Assembly: GCA_964604465.1 (NCBI GenBank)
Contig: CAZRYZ010000010.1
Coordinates: forward strand, 1-33,932
Source: Fluviibacter sp964604465
GTDB lineage: Bacteria; Pseudomonadota; Gammaproteobacteria; Burkholderiales; Rhodocyclaceae
Direction: 5' to 3'
DNA: 33,932 bases
The notes under the pieces were generated by a model. It was not told the origin of the DNA. It searched no databases and was given only the letters and a program-made list of their open reading frames with translations. The position numbers and the translations under genes were made by a program. Position 1 is the first letter of the stretch, and the number at the start of each line of letters is the position of its first letter. Below are positions 24,801-32,001 of the stretch, piece by piece.

Positions 24801-24886
24801 GCCCAAACCGCTCAGCTGTGTATCCTAGGCATCCTCTATCTGCTTTCAAAGAGCCCGAATCCGCATGTCTGCCCAAACCGCCCAGC
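24801..24886. repeat. Pair of 16-bp direct repeats flanking the panB start
   Basis: GCCCAAACCGCTCAGC (24801-24816, folK-panB intergenic) and GCCCAAACCGCCCAGC (24871-24886, codons 3-8 of panB) match at 15 of 16 positions, 70 bp apart. The first overlaps a possible -35 (TTGCCC, 24799-24804) that pairs with TATCCT at 24821-24826 (16-bp spacer). Confidence 0.5.
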
Positions 24887-25683
24887 GCCGACTGACGCCC
24901 CTTGATCTTGCCCGCCAGCGTGAACGGGGCGAAAAGATCGTCATGCTGACCTGCTACGACGCGACCTTTGCCCGGGTTTCCGAGGCCAGTGGTGTTGATG
25001 CCCTGCTGGTCGGGGACTCGCTCGGGATGGTGTTGCAAGGTCATGACTCGACCCTACCGGTGACCCAGGCGGACATGGTGTACCACGTCGCCTGTGTGGC
25101 CCGGGGATGCGACCGCCCACTGATCATTGCCGACATGCCTTTTGGCACCTATCAGGAAAGCCCGGAGCTCGCCTTTCGCCATGCCGCCCAGCTCATGGCC
25201 GCCGGTGCCCAGATGGTCAAAATCGAGGGCGGTCGAGACATGGCCACGACAACCGCCTTTCTCACCAACCGCGGGATCCCGGTCTGTGGGCATATTGGCC
25301 TCACCCCCCAATCGGTCTTCCAGCTCGGGGGCTACCGGGTCCAAGGCCGGGGAGATGGTGACCAGGAGCGCTTATTAACAGATGCCATGGCACTGGAAGA
25401 AGCTGGTGCCAGCCTGCTGGTTCTCGAAGCCATGCCTGCCAGAGTGGCAGATTTCATCACCAGCCACTTGGAGATACCCACCATTGGCATCGGCGCCAGC
25501 GCGCAATGCTCCGGTCAGGTACTGGTCCTGCACGACATGCTGGACATTGCCCCCGGCAAAAAGCCGCGTTTCGTCAAAAACTTCATGGCCGGCCGCGATT
25601 CGGTCGCAGCTGCGATTACGGCCTACGTCGAAGAGGTTCGCGCCGGCATCTTCCCCGGACCGGATCAGCAATACCCGGAATAA
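24865..25683 (+). CDS. panB: 3-methyl-2-oxobutanoate hydroxymethyltransferase (PanB)
   Basis: 272 residues. It adds a hydroxymethyl group from 5,10-methylene-THF to ketoisovalerate to form ketopantoate. Motifs: MLTCYDATFARV, DALLVGDSLGMVLQGHDSTLPVT, IIADMPFGTYQ, VKIEGGRDM, PVCGHIGLTPQS, VLEAMPA, TIGIGASAQCSGQVLVLHDMLD and KPRFVKNF; the metal ligands D and E are within these blocks. The start ATG is preceded by AAAGAG. Three bases separate it from panC. Confidence 0.98.
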   Translation: MSAQTAQRRLTPLDLARQRERGEKIVMLTCYDATFARVSEASGVDALLVGDSLGMVLQGHDSTLPVTQADMVYHVACVARGCDRPLIIADMPFGTYQESPELAFRHAAQLMAAGAQMVKIEGGRDMATTTAFLTNRGIPVCGHIGLTPQSVFQLGGYRVQGRGDGDQERLLTDAMALEEAGASLLVLEAMPARVADFITSHLEIPTIGIGASAQCSGQVLVLHDMLDIAPGKKPRFVKNFMAGRDSVAAAITAYVEEVRAGIFPGPDQQYPE

Positions 25684-25686
25684 GCG

Positions 25687-26523
25687 ATGGAAATCCAAGC
25701 CAAGGTTGACGCCCTGCGGGCAACGCTAAATGCCGCCCGCCGTGCCGGCAAAACCATCGCCTTCGTGCCGACCATGGGCAACCTCCATGCCGGCCATATC
25801 AGTCTGATGCGCCAGGCACGCGACCATGCCGACCTCGTAGTGGCGAGCATCTTCGTCAATCGCCTGCAGTTCGGGCCGAACGAAGACTTTGACCAATACC
25901 CCCGGACCTTCGAAGCCGATTGCGCCCAACTACGTGACGCGGGAGTCGAGGTGCTATTTGCCCCGACGGAGGCCGACCTCTATCCGGAACCGCAGACTTA
26001 CGTGGTCGACCCCCCTGATATCCAACATATGCTCGAGGGCGAGGTTCGCCCCGGTCACTTCCGTGGTGTTGCGACCGTGGTCATGAAGCTGTTTCAGATC
26101 GTCCAGCCCGATGTCGCCGTGTTTGGCAAAAAGGATTACCAGCAGCTCATGGTGCTCCGTAACATGAGCCGCCAGTTCATGCTGCCGATCCGCATCGTGG
26201 GCGGGGAAACCGTGCGTGCGGCAGATGGCCTGGCCCTGTCTTCCCGCAACGGCTATCTGAGCCCGGCCGAACGCGCCGAGGCGCCCCGCCTGCAGCGCAG
26301 CCTGCAATCCATCCGCCAAGCAGTTCTGGATGGGAATAAAGACTATGCCGGACTGTGCGCAGCCGCCCGTCAGGCGCTGGACCAGCACGGCTGGAAAACC
26401 GATTACATCAGCATTCGCCGGCAACAGGATCTGGCCCCCGCTGGCCCATCGGACACGGATCTGGTGATTGTGGCGGCATCCCGCCTGGGCACCCCCCGAC
26501 TTCTGGACAACCTCGAGATCTGA
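25687..26523 (+). CDS. panC: Pantothenate synthetase (PanC)
   Basis: 278 residues. It joins pantoate and beta-alanine with ATP. Signatures: VPTMGNLHAGHISL with the nucleotide-binding HAGH at 34-37, SIFVNRLQFGPNEDFDQYPRT, EGEVRPGHFRGVATVV, FGKKDYQQLMVLRNM and LALSSRNGYLS. The standard QF/NP block reads QFGPNEDF. It begins three bases after panB, using GGAA at the end of that gene as a possible ribosome site. Confidence 0.98.
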   Translation: MEIQAKVDALRATLNAARRAGKTIAFVPTMGNLHAGHISLMRQARDHADLVVASIFVNRLQFGPNEDFDQYPRTFEADCAQLRDAGVEVLFAPTEADLYPEPQTYVVDPPDIQHMLEGEVRPGHFRGVATVVMKLFQIVQPDVAVFGKKDYQQLMVLRNMSRQFMLPIRIVGGETVRAADGLALSSRNGYLSPAERAEAPRLQRSLQSIRQAVLDGNKDYAGLCAAARQALDQHGWKTDYISIRRQQDLAPAGPSDTDLVIVAASRLGTPRLLDNLEI

Positions 26524-26545
26524 ACCCATTGTTTTATATGGGTTT
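26523..26545 (+). terminator. Weak terminator-like hairpin after panC
   Basis: AACCCAT (26523-26529) pairs with ATGGGTT (26538-26544) around an 8-nt loop, starting at the panC stop. Only three Ts close it and the stem is short, so termination would be partial. panD has its own promoter just after it. Confidence 0.3.
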
Positions 26546-26575
26546 ATCGAGCGGCATCTGACTCAAAAAAAATGG

Positions 26576-26604
26576 TTGACACAGGCAAATTGACGCGACA
26601 CAAT
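26576..26604 (+). promoter_or_regulatory. Sigma-70 promoter for panD
   Basis: A perfect TTGACA (26576-26581) and CACAAT (26599-26604) are separated by 17 bp. An A-rich run (26565-26572) directly upstream could act as an UP-like element. Transcription would start near 26611, about 27 nt before the panD ATG. Confidence 0.65.
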
Positions 26605-26637
26605 GCGTTTCCTTTTGCCGATTAGGGTTAAGCATCC

Positions 26638-27018
26638 ATGCAACGAACCATGCTCAAGTCCAAACTGCACCGCGTGACCACCACGCATGCGGAATTGCAC
26701 TATGAGGGCTCTTGCGCCATTGATGAAGATCTTCTCGATGCGGCCAACATCCGTGAATACGAGCAGATCGATATCTGGAACATCAACAATGGCGAGCGCT
26801 TCACGACTTATGCCATCCGCGGCGCCCGCGGTTCAGGCATCATCTCGGTCAATGGCTCGGCAGCCCGTCGTGCATCACCGGGTGATCTGCTGATTATTGC
26901 GACCTTTGCCGTCTACAACGAAGTCGAGCTGGCCAATTACGCCCCCCAGCTGGTCTATGCCGATGCGAACAACCGTATCGCCCGCATTGGTAACGGTATT
27001 CCGGCCCAGGCGGCCTGA
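26638..27018 (+). CDS. panD: Aspartate 1-decarboxylase precursor (PanD)
   Basis: 126 residues, the E. coli length. This pyruvoyl enzyme makes beta-alanine from aspartate. Self-cleavage is expected between G24 and S25 in HYEGSCAIDEDLLDAA, creating the pyruvoyl group from S25. K9, DIWNINNGERFTTYAI and IISVNGSAA blocks agree with the family. Own promoter upstream. It completes the pantothenate branch with panB and panC. Confidence 0.98.
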   Translation: MQRTMLKSKLHRVTTTHAELHYEGSCAIDEDLLDAANIREYEQIDIWNINNGERFTTYAIRGARGSGIISVNGSAARRASPGDLLIIATFAVYNEVELANYAPQLVYADANNRIARIGNGIPAQAA

Positions 27019-27033
27019 CCCCGTTTTAGGGAG

Positions 27034-27858
27034 TCAAACCGGCACCGGCCGGTAAAGTCGGACCACCTCACCCACGATCAATAACGCCGGAGGCTTCAAA
27101 CCTTCGGCGTTAATCGTTTGGGCAACGCTTTCCAGGCTGGCGACCAGCACCTTCTGGTCCGGCCGGGTGCCATGGTAGATCACGGCCACGGGAGTCTCTG
27201 GCGCTCGCCCCTCGGCAATCAGCGCCTCTGCGATGCCGGCTGCTGCACTCACCCCCATATAGAAAACGACCGTCTGTTGTGGCCGCGCTAGCGCCGGCCA
27301 GTCAAGATCGGATAACCCGTCTTTGCGATACCCGGTGGCAAAAATCACGGATTGCGCCCAATCGCGGTGCGTTAACGGAATTCCTGCAAAAGCCGCGCAG
27401 CCGGTTGCCGCTGTAATTCCGGGCACGATTTCCACCGGAATACCGGCGTCCATCAGAGATTCCATCTCTTCACCCCCGCGTCCGAAAATGAAGGGGTCGC
27501 CGCCTTTGAGCCTAACGACCCGTTTTCCTTCTTGCGCCAGACGCACAAGCCAGGAATTCACCTCCCCCTGTGGTAACGCATGCCGGGCGGCTTTTTTCCC
27601 CACATAGTGTTGCGCCGCCTGTGGCGGGATGAGCGCCAGAATCTCCGGCCCCACCAGATTGTCATAAAGCACTACATCGGCATCGCTTAAACGCCGCAGG
27701 GCACGCAACGTCAGCAGCTCCGGGTCCCCCGGACCGGCACCCACTAGGCTCACCTGACCCGGCGCCAGCGGTTTAGCAGTGGCCTCAAGGCGCCCTAACA
27801 GCTGCCAAAGGCCCGCATCAGTACACTCAGAGGAAAACGGCTTTGGGGTTTCGGTCAT
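27034..27858 (-). CDS. cobA: Uroporphyrinogen-III C-methyltransferase (SUMT)
   Basis: 274 residues, single SUMT domain after a 34-residue extension of no known function. VGAGPGDPELLTLRAL (39-54), DVVLYDNLV, KRVVRLKGGDPFIFGRGGEE, VPGITAATGCAAFAGIPLTHRD, TVVFYMGV and PVAVIYHGTRPDQ are the standard blocks. It makes precorrin-2, the branch point for siroheme, cobalamin and heme d1. It is not fused to a CysG dehydrogenase/ferrochelatase. It is convergent with panD, 15 bp apart. The 202 bp upstream to the CBS gene has no clear gene. Confidence 0.94.
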   Translation of the reverse strand: MTETPKPFSSECTDAGLWQLLGRLEATAKPLAPGQVSLVGAGPGDPELLTLRALRRLSDADVVLYDNLVGPEILALIPPQAAQHYVGKKAARHALPQGEVNSWLVRLAQEGKRVVRLKGGDPFIFGRGGEEMESLMDAGIPVEIVPGITAATGCAAFAGIPLTHRDWAQSVIFATGYRKDGLSDLDWPALARPQQTVVFYMGVSAAAGIAEALIAEGRAPETPVAVIYHGTRPDQKVLVASLESVAQTINAEGLKPPALLIVGEVVRLYRPVPV

Positions 27859-28060
27859 GTCGATTCGGGTCAGATTGCATTAGCCACTTGCCTTAAGCGG
27901 CCAAGCAGCATATCTTACTACCCTTGCGCCTTAAAACGGTGCCGTTCTGGGGCACCCTAGAGCGTCAACATTGAAGTTATTATCCCCAATTCCCTAACCC
28001 CCCCATTTCCCCTAATCGCACCTTCGCGTTGGGTCGACACCAAACCACCGGGAGACTGCC

Positions 28061-28504
28061 ATGCCTCTAACCGTCCGCCAACTACTCGACCACAAAGCCT
28101 CCGGGGTCTATTCGATCAAACCGGATGCTTCCGTCCTGGAAGCACTGGAGCTGATGGCCAGAGAAGATATCAGCTCGGTACTTGTGATTGAGGGCGACGA
28201 ACTGAAAGGCATCTTCACGGAGCGGGATTACGCCCGCAAGGTAATCCTGCGCGGCAGAAACTCGCGCGACACCATCGTTCGCGAACTCATGACTAGCCAG
28301 CTCATCACCGTATCGCCGCAGCACAAAATCGGTGACTGCATGAGCATGATGACCGAACATCACATCCGCCACATCCCTGTCATGGAAGCTGGCAAGGTGA
28401 TTGGTCTTGTCTCCATTGGTGACGTCGTCAAGGCCGTGATCTCGGATCAGGCGTCGATCATCCAGCAACTCTCGGGCTACATTTCCGGCGATCTGCAGAC
28501 CTGA
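28061..28504 (+). CDS. Two-CBS-domain protein
   Basis: 147 residues made almost wholly of a Bateman pair. First CBS about 8-65 (SIKPDASVLEALELMAREDISSVLV, then LKGIFTERDYARKV); second about 73-135 (LMTSQLITVSPQHKIGDCMSMMTEHHIRHIPVME, then VIGLVSIGDVVKAV). Such stand-alone proteins bind adenine nucleotides and sense energy state; the partner is unknown. GGGAGA precedes the ATG by six bases. A CYTH triphosphate-binding protein follows in the same direction 27 bp later. Confidence 0.92.
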   Translation: MPLTVRQLLDHKASGVYSIKPDASVLEALELMAREDISSVLVIEGDELKGIFTERDYARKVILRGRNSRDTIVRELMTSQLITVSPQHKIGDCMSMMTEHHIRHIPVMEAGKVIGLVSIGDVVKAVISDQASIIQQLSGYISGDLQT

Positions 28505-28531
28505 TCTGCAGATGCCGGGGGCTCAAATCCC

Positions 28532-29161
28532 TTGGCCACCGAAACTGAACTGAAACTGGGCATCGCCCCGGATGCGATTAACGCGTTGCTGGGTCACCCC
28601 CTGCTTACTGCAAACGCCCGCTCCCGTCACCTGGCCAATACCTATTTCGATACCGAAGACCTTGCGCTGACTCGGCATAAGGTGGCCGTTCGCGAACGCC
28701 GGGTAGCGGACCAGACGCTACTCACCGTGAAGACTGCTGGCAGCAGTATCGGCGGCCTAAGCCAGCGTCAGGAGTGGGAGGCGCCAACCCACCCCGGGGC
28801 CTTTGATTTCAGGGGCTTGGTCACCGACCCCCTCCTCGCGCAGCGCCTAGTGAAGCTTGCCGGACAGCTGGTGCCTGTGTTCACAACTGACTTTGAACGC
28901 CTCTCCTGGTGCATTCCGGTGAGTGACAGCCGCGGAGAAAGTCTGGTTGAAGTAGCCCTTGACCGGGGGGCGATTGAAGTCAACCGTCACGGTCGCCAGG
29001 CCGCATCCCCCATCTGCGAACTGGAACTGGAGCTTAAACAGGGCCAGCCCGAGGCACTGTTCACCCTTGCCGAACAATTCAAGGCCTATGTGCCACTAGC
29101 GCCGATCGACGAGAGCAAGGCTGCGCGCGGCTATGCGCTGTTCCATTCACTGACCAAGTAA
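28532..29161 (+). CDS. CYTH-domain protein, probable inorganic triphosphatase
   Basis: 209 residues. The start is TTG; it gives the diagnostic ExExK at E4-E6-K8 (TETELKLG), so the start is well fixed. Further CYTH residues: YFDTEDLALTRHKVAVRERR, LLTVKTAG, QRQEWE, VEVALDRGAIE and CELELELKQG, whose acidic and basic residues line the tunnel for triphosphate and metal. E. coli YgiF-like enzymes hydrolyse tripolyphosphate. No CHAD domain is attached. A GGGGG stretch about 12 nt upstream is the only ribosome-site candidate. Confidence 0.88.
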   Translation: MATETELKLGIAPDAINALLGHPLLTANARSRHLANTYFDTEDLALTRHKVAVRERRVADQTLLTVKTAGSSIGGLSQRQEWEAPTHPGAFDFRGLVTDPLLAQRLVKLAGQLVPVFTTDFERLSWCIPVSDSRGESLVEVALDRGAIEVNRHGRQAASPICELELELKQGQPEALFTLAEQFKAYVPLAPIDESKAARGYALFHSLTK

Positions 29162-29162
29162 C

Positions 29163-29191
29163 AAAAAGGCCGCCAGATAACCGGCGGCCTT
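29163..29191 (-). terminator. Rho-independent terminator for pilA (possibly bidirectional)
   Basis: A perfect 9-bp stem AAGGCCGCC / GGCGGCCTT with an 8-nt loop lies between the convergent CYTH and pilA genes. On the minus strand it runs into TTTTTG, ideal for ending pilA; on the plus strand only two Ts follow. Confidence 0.85.
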
Positions 29192-29212
29192 GCAAGGTGT
29201 GACAGAGTCAGG

Positions 29213-29635
29213 CTACTTGCCCGTACAACCCGATGGCAGAAACTTCTGATCCATGGTCGAAGTACAGGTCCAAGCAGAAATCGTCGAATTAGCAATGGCA
29301 CCGGTGTAAACAATCGTTTTACCATCCACGTTCTTGTCGATCCCCTTCATCGACACGGTTACGGTGGCATTGGCTGCATCGCCCCCCGAGGTCACGCTTT
29401 CAACATACTGGGAACTGCCCGAACACAGGTTCGTAGGAATCGTGGTGTTGCCACTCTGCACAGCCTCCGTCACCGAAACCTTACAGGCGGATGCCGCCAG
29501 CAGACCTTCCGAAACCTTGGCGCGAATTGTGTAATTCTGATATGCCGGCAGCGCTACCGCGGCCAGAATCCCAACGATGGCGATGACCACCATCAGCTCA
29601 ATCAGCGTGAAACCCGCTTGCATCGACTTGCGCAT
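29213..29635 (-). CDS. pilA: Type IVa major pilin (PilA)
   Basis: 140 residues from ATG 29635, with GGAG six bases upstream; an ATG at 29647 lies inside that ribosome site. Class IVa prepilin leader MRKSMQAG is cut by the prepilin peptidase before F9 (N-methylated), and E13 is the conserved Glu+5. Hydrophobic helix FTLIELMVVIAIVGILAAVALPAYQNY follows. Cysteines pair plausibly as C51-C71 and C124-C137, the latter the C-terminal disulfide loop. It has its own promoter and terminator, so strong expression fits a structural pilin. No pilBCD genes are in the window. Confidence 0.93.
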   Translation of the reverse strand: MRKSMQAGFTLIELMVVIAIVGILAAVALPAYQNYTIRAKVSEGLLAASACKVSVTEAVQSGNTTIPTNLCSGSSQYVESVTSGGDAANATVTVSMKGIDKNVDGKTIVYTGAIANSTISAWTCTSTMDQKFLPSGCTGK

Positions 29636-29654
29636 TTGCTTCTCCATGAAAAAC

Positions 29655-29669
29655 CCTAAAATCTTTAGG
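29655..29669 (-). promoter_or_regulatory. Hairpin/palindrome at the pilA transcription start
   Basis: CCTAAA-GAT-TTTAGG is a 6-bp-arm palindrome located between the pilA -10 and its ribosome site. As RNA it would cap the 5' end of the leader; as DNA it could be an operator. Confidence 0.35.
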
Positions 29670-29671
29670 TC

Positions 29672-29701
29672 ATATTACCGCAGGGCAACCCCGACTGGCA
29701 A
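29672..29701 (-). promoter_or_regulatory. Candidate sigma-70 promoter for pilA
   Basis: TTGCCA (29701-29696) and TAATAT (29677-29672) are separated by 18 bp on the minus strand, giving a start near 29665 and a leader of about 30 nt. No GG-N10-GC sigma-54 arrangement was found here, although many pilA promoters use sigma-54. Confidence 0.45.
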
Positions 29702-29710
29702 AGCATTCGA

Positions 29711-30340
29711 TCAAGGGGCACGATATATTTTCTTGAGTGCCCAATGCGAAGGCAACAGCACCAGAAACACCAGCATCAGCTGGAGCAGGATAAACCAGGC
29801 GTGTTCAGGCATCCAGGTCTGGGGGGCCGTGTCGCTGAATCCGTACACGTAATTAATGTTAACGGGCAGGTTAAGGTTGCTCGCCGGCGCAGGAGGCGCT
29901 GGCATGAAGAAATAACAGATGTACAGCGAGATAAAAGCAAGTACAGTCCACAGTATCAGTCCCCGCGGATCATAGCCGGTCCGGCGCAAAAGCCAGATCA
30001 AAAGAAAAGGTAGCCAGAAATGAAAGAAGGACAGAATCCGGACGTGAATGGGAATTGATGACTGGAACATGTATTCCGTCATACCCGTAATGGGGACACC
30101 AAACAGGCTAGACATAAAATCCAGTGCCCATAGCAACTGCGGCAGGATAATACCCACGGCTGCCGCTGAGACCAGCAATGCGCTCTTACGCCACATGGCT
30201 GCAAGCGTAAGGAGAAGCGCCATGTCACAGAAATATAGAAAATTGGTCGGACCATAGGTCACTAGGTAAGTGGGGATAAGAACCGCCACATAGAGCGTCA
30301 AAAACCAGCGTAGTTCCCGGGGGAGATGAGAGTCGTTCAT
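29711..30340 (-). CDS. Conserved multi-pass membrane protein, unknown function
   Basis: 209 residues with about six hydrophobic helices. Recognisable features are PRELRWFLTLYVAVLIPTYL at the start, YGPTNFLYFCDMALLLTLAA, a central SFFHFWLPFLLIWLLRRTGYDPRGL segment and a C-terminal LPSHWALKKIY end. I recall similar uncharacterised membrane proteins in diverse bacteria but know no function. It lies 11 bp after a phosphoribosyltransferase gene and just upstream of pilA, so it could be the last gene of the aldehyde dehydrogenase-side run. Confidence 0.8.
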   Translation of the reverse strand: MNDSHLPRELRWFLTLYVAVLIPTYLVTYGPTNFLYFCDMALLLTLAAMWRKSALLVSAAAVGIILPQLLWALDFMSSLFGVPITGMTEYMFQSSIPIHVRILSFFHFWLPFLLIWLLRRTGYDPRGLILWTVLAFISLYICYFFMPAPPAPASNLNLPVNINYVYGFSDTAPQTWMPEHAWFILLQLMLVFLVLLPSHWALKKIYRAP

Positions 30341-30351
30341 CGGTTGATCGC

Positions 30352-30984
30352 TTATTTGAATTGCCCGAGTATATCTAGCACGCTTGCATCTTCCACCTGT
30401 GAAAAATCACGGTAGAACTGCCCCACCCCACCAAAGTCTGAGACCACCTCCAGGCAAACAACTTCGTCACACAGGGAGCGTATACGTTCAACCGCATCGG
30501 GCGAAGCCACGGGGACCGCACAAACCAGCTGGTCAGGCTTCTGTGCCCTGACCTCATGTAAAGCTGCCGCCATGGTCGACCCGGTCGCCATGCCGTCATC
30601 CACCACAATCACCGTACGTCCAGTTATGGTGATGGGCGCATGCACCCGGTTGTAAGAAGCGCGTCGAGCACGAATCGTCTCCAGCTGACGCCGAGCCTCG
30701 TCGGCCAGATAAGATGCGCTAGCGCCTGCCCTTTCCGCATAATCGGCCACCATGATCTGCCCGGATTCGCCCACGGAGCCCACGGCAAACTCCGGATTAT
30801 AGGGGGCGCCAAGTTTGCGCACCAAAACGACATCCAGTTCACCCATAAGCATCTCGGCGACAATTGCACCCAGTGGCAACGCACCTCGCGGAATTGCCAG
30901 CACTAGGGGGTGGCTCTGACGGTAAAAGCCAAGCGCTCTGGCTAATTGCCGCCCAGCATCAACGCGATCATCAAACAGCGGCAT
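30352..30984 (-). CDS. Phosphoribosyltransferase-domain protein 1
   Basis: 210 residues, type I PRTase fold. The PRPP loop is VIVVDDGMATGST (125-137); VLAIPRGALPLGAIVAE and VRKLGAPYNPEFAVGSVGESG near the N-terminus match a widespread family of predicted PRTases, some fused to hydrolases. No base-specific motif is seen, so the substrate is unknown. Its ATG, with AGG upstream, overlaps the previous PRTase by 14 bases, suggesting the two are made together. Confidence 0.85.
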   Translation of the reverse strand: MPLFDDRVDAGRQLARALGFYRQSHPLVLAIPRGALPLGAIVAEMLMGELDVVLVRKLGAPYNPEFAVGSVGESGQIMVADYAERAGASASYLADEARRQLETIRARRASYNRVHAPITITGRTVIVVDDGMATGSTMAAALHEVRAQKPDQLVCAVPVASPDAVERIRSLCDEVVCLEVVSDFGGVGQFYRDFSQVEDASVLDILGQFK

Positions 30985-31558
30985 CTAACCTCAGGAGCTC
31001 AATCTGGAACAGCGGTTCATACGGTGGCACGTGACACTCCACAACGTCTGGTGGTGCGACCTGCAGGTGCACACCGACCACATCCGCCCGAATGGGCAAA
31101 TGTGTCACATGACGGTCTGCAAGGACTGCCGTGTAGATCGCACTGGGCGATTTGGCGTTGAGCCATTCAATCACCCGTAGCAACGAACTGCCGGTATACA
31201 GCACATCATCTACCACGAGGAGCGTATAACCACTCAGATCGAGTTCCGCCTGCCCGGCTGATTCGGTTAACTGTGTTTCAGGGTGAAGAAGCCTGAGATC
31301 ATCAGCATAGCGCTTGACCTTCAGATCCAAGCGTAACGGCCGTTCTAACTGGTAATGCTCGCCTAATACGTCACATAACATGTCGGCCAATGGCGCGCCT
31401 CGCCTCAGGACACCAATGACCGCTACCTTGTCATGACCCGCGAGCAAAGGCACTGCCTGAGCCGCCATGTGTTGAATAATCGCCGGCATCTGATCTGGCG
31501 CGTAGGCCAGAAAGCGTGTCCCTGGCGGATGGTCTGCAGGATCAAGCATCATAGACAT
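30971..31558 (-). CDS. Phosphoribosyltransferase 2, PyrR-like
   Basis: 195 residues from ATG 31558 (GAGG six bases upstream; a GTG at 31573 is the longer alternative). VIGVLRRGAPLADM, the PRPP loop VVDDVLYTGSSL (115-126) and the VLADRHVTHLPIRADVVG segment resemble PyrR uracil phosphoribosyltransferase/regulator proteins. No pyrimidine gene or PyrR-type leader is nearby, so the PyrR regulatory role is not supported here. It overlaps PRTase 1 downstream and lies 53 bp after the DUF779 gene. Confidence 0.8.
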   Translation of the reverse strand: MSMMLDPADHPPGTRFLAYAPDQMPAIIQHMAAQAVPLLAGHDKVAVIGVLRRGAPLADMLCDVLGEHYQLERPLRLDLKVKRYADDLRLLHPETQLTESAGQAELDLSGYTLLVVDDVLYTGSSLLRVIEWLNAKSPSAIYTAVLADRHVTHLPIRADVVGVHLQVAPPDVVECHVPPYEPLFQIELLRLDAAV

Positions 31559-31611
31559 GATCGACCTCGGCACTATGAACTTATCTTTAAAGACTACACC
31601 GATTCAGTTCA

Positions 31612-32001
31612 TCACGCTTTCTGCAAAGCACGAGACTCTTCGTCGGTAAATAGACGGGAGCGGGTCAAAAATCTCAAGCCCGTCGGGCGCTCTAGGGAGA
31701 ACATGCCACCACTCCCCGGAATCGCATCAATGATCAGGTGCGTATGTTCCCAGTAGGCAAACTGCGATTCACTCATATAAAAGGGCACACCGCCGATTTC
31801 ACCAAGTTTGACATCGACATCCCCGACCAGAAATTCATTGGCCGGAAAGCACATTGGCGCGCTGCCGTCGCAACAACCACCCGACTGATGAAATAGCAAC
31901 GCGCCATGTTGTGCTTTGAGCTGTCCGATTAACGCCAGTGCCGCCGGCGTTGCCGAAACGCGGCTGACGGCACTGTTGCATGGCGTTAAGTCTCTGGCCA
32001 T
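31612..32001 (-). CDS. DUF779 protein partnered with aldehyde dehydrogenase
   Basis: 129 residues. The conserved block HQSGGCCDGSAPMCFP (C43, C44, C51) followed by DVKLGEIGGVPFYMSESQFAYWEHTHLIIDAIPGSGG-like sequence defines DUF779. The ATG overlaps the aldehyde dehydrogenase stop by one base (TAATG), a common genomic pairing. Function is unknown; the cysteines suggest metal or thiol chemistry, perhaps in maturation or regulation of the dehydrogenase. Confidence 0.9.
   Translation of the reverse strand: MARDLTPCNSAVSRVSATPAALALIGQLKAQHGALLFHQSGGCCDGSAPMCFPANEFLVGDVDVKLGEIGGVPFYMSESQFAYWEHTHLIIDAIPGSGGMFSLERPTGLRFLTRSRLFTDEESRALQKA

Noticed and set aside
27938..27956. Inverted repeat GGTGCC / GGCACC between cobA and the CBS gene
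   Set aside because: Short, and in the shared upstream region of two divergent genes where a terminator makes no sense; no known operator matched. The rest of this 202-bp gap showed nothing firm.
28490..28512. Repeated GATCTGCAGA at the end of the CBS gene
   Set aside because: Only 10 bp and self-palindromic; likely chance around the stop codon.
29671..29710. Sigma-54 promoter for pilA
   Set aside because: No GG and GC pair with the required 10-nt spacing could be found.
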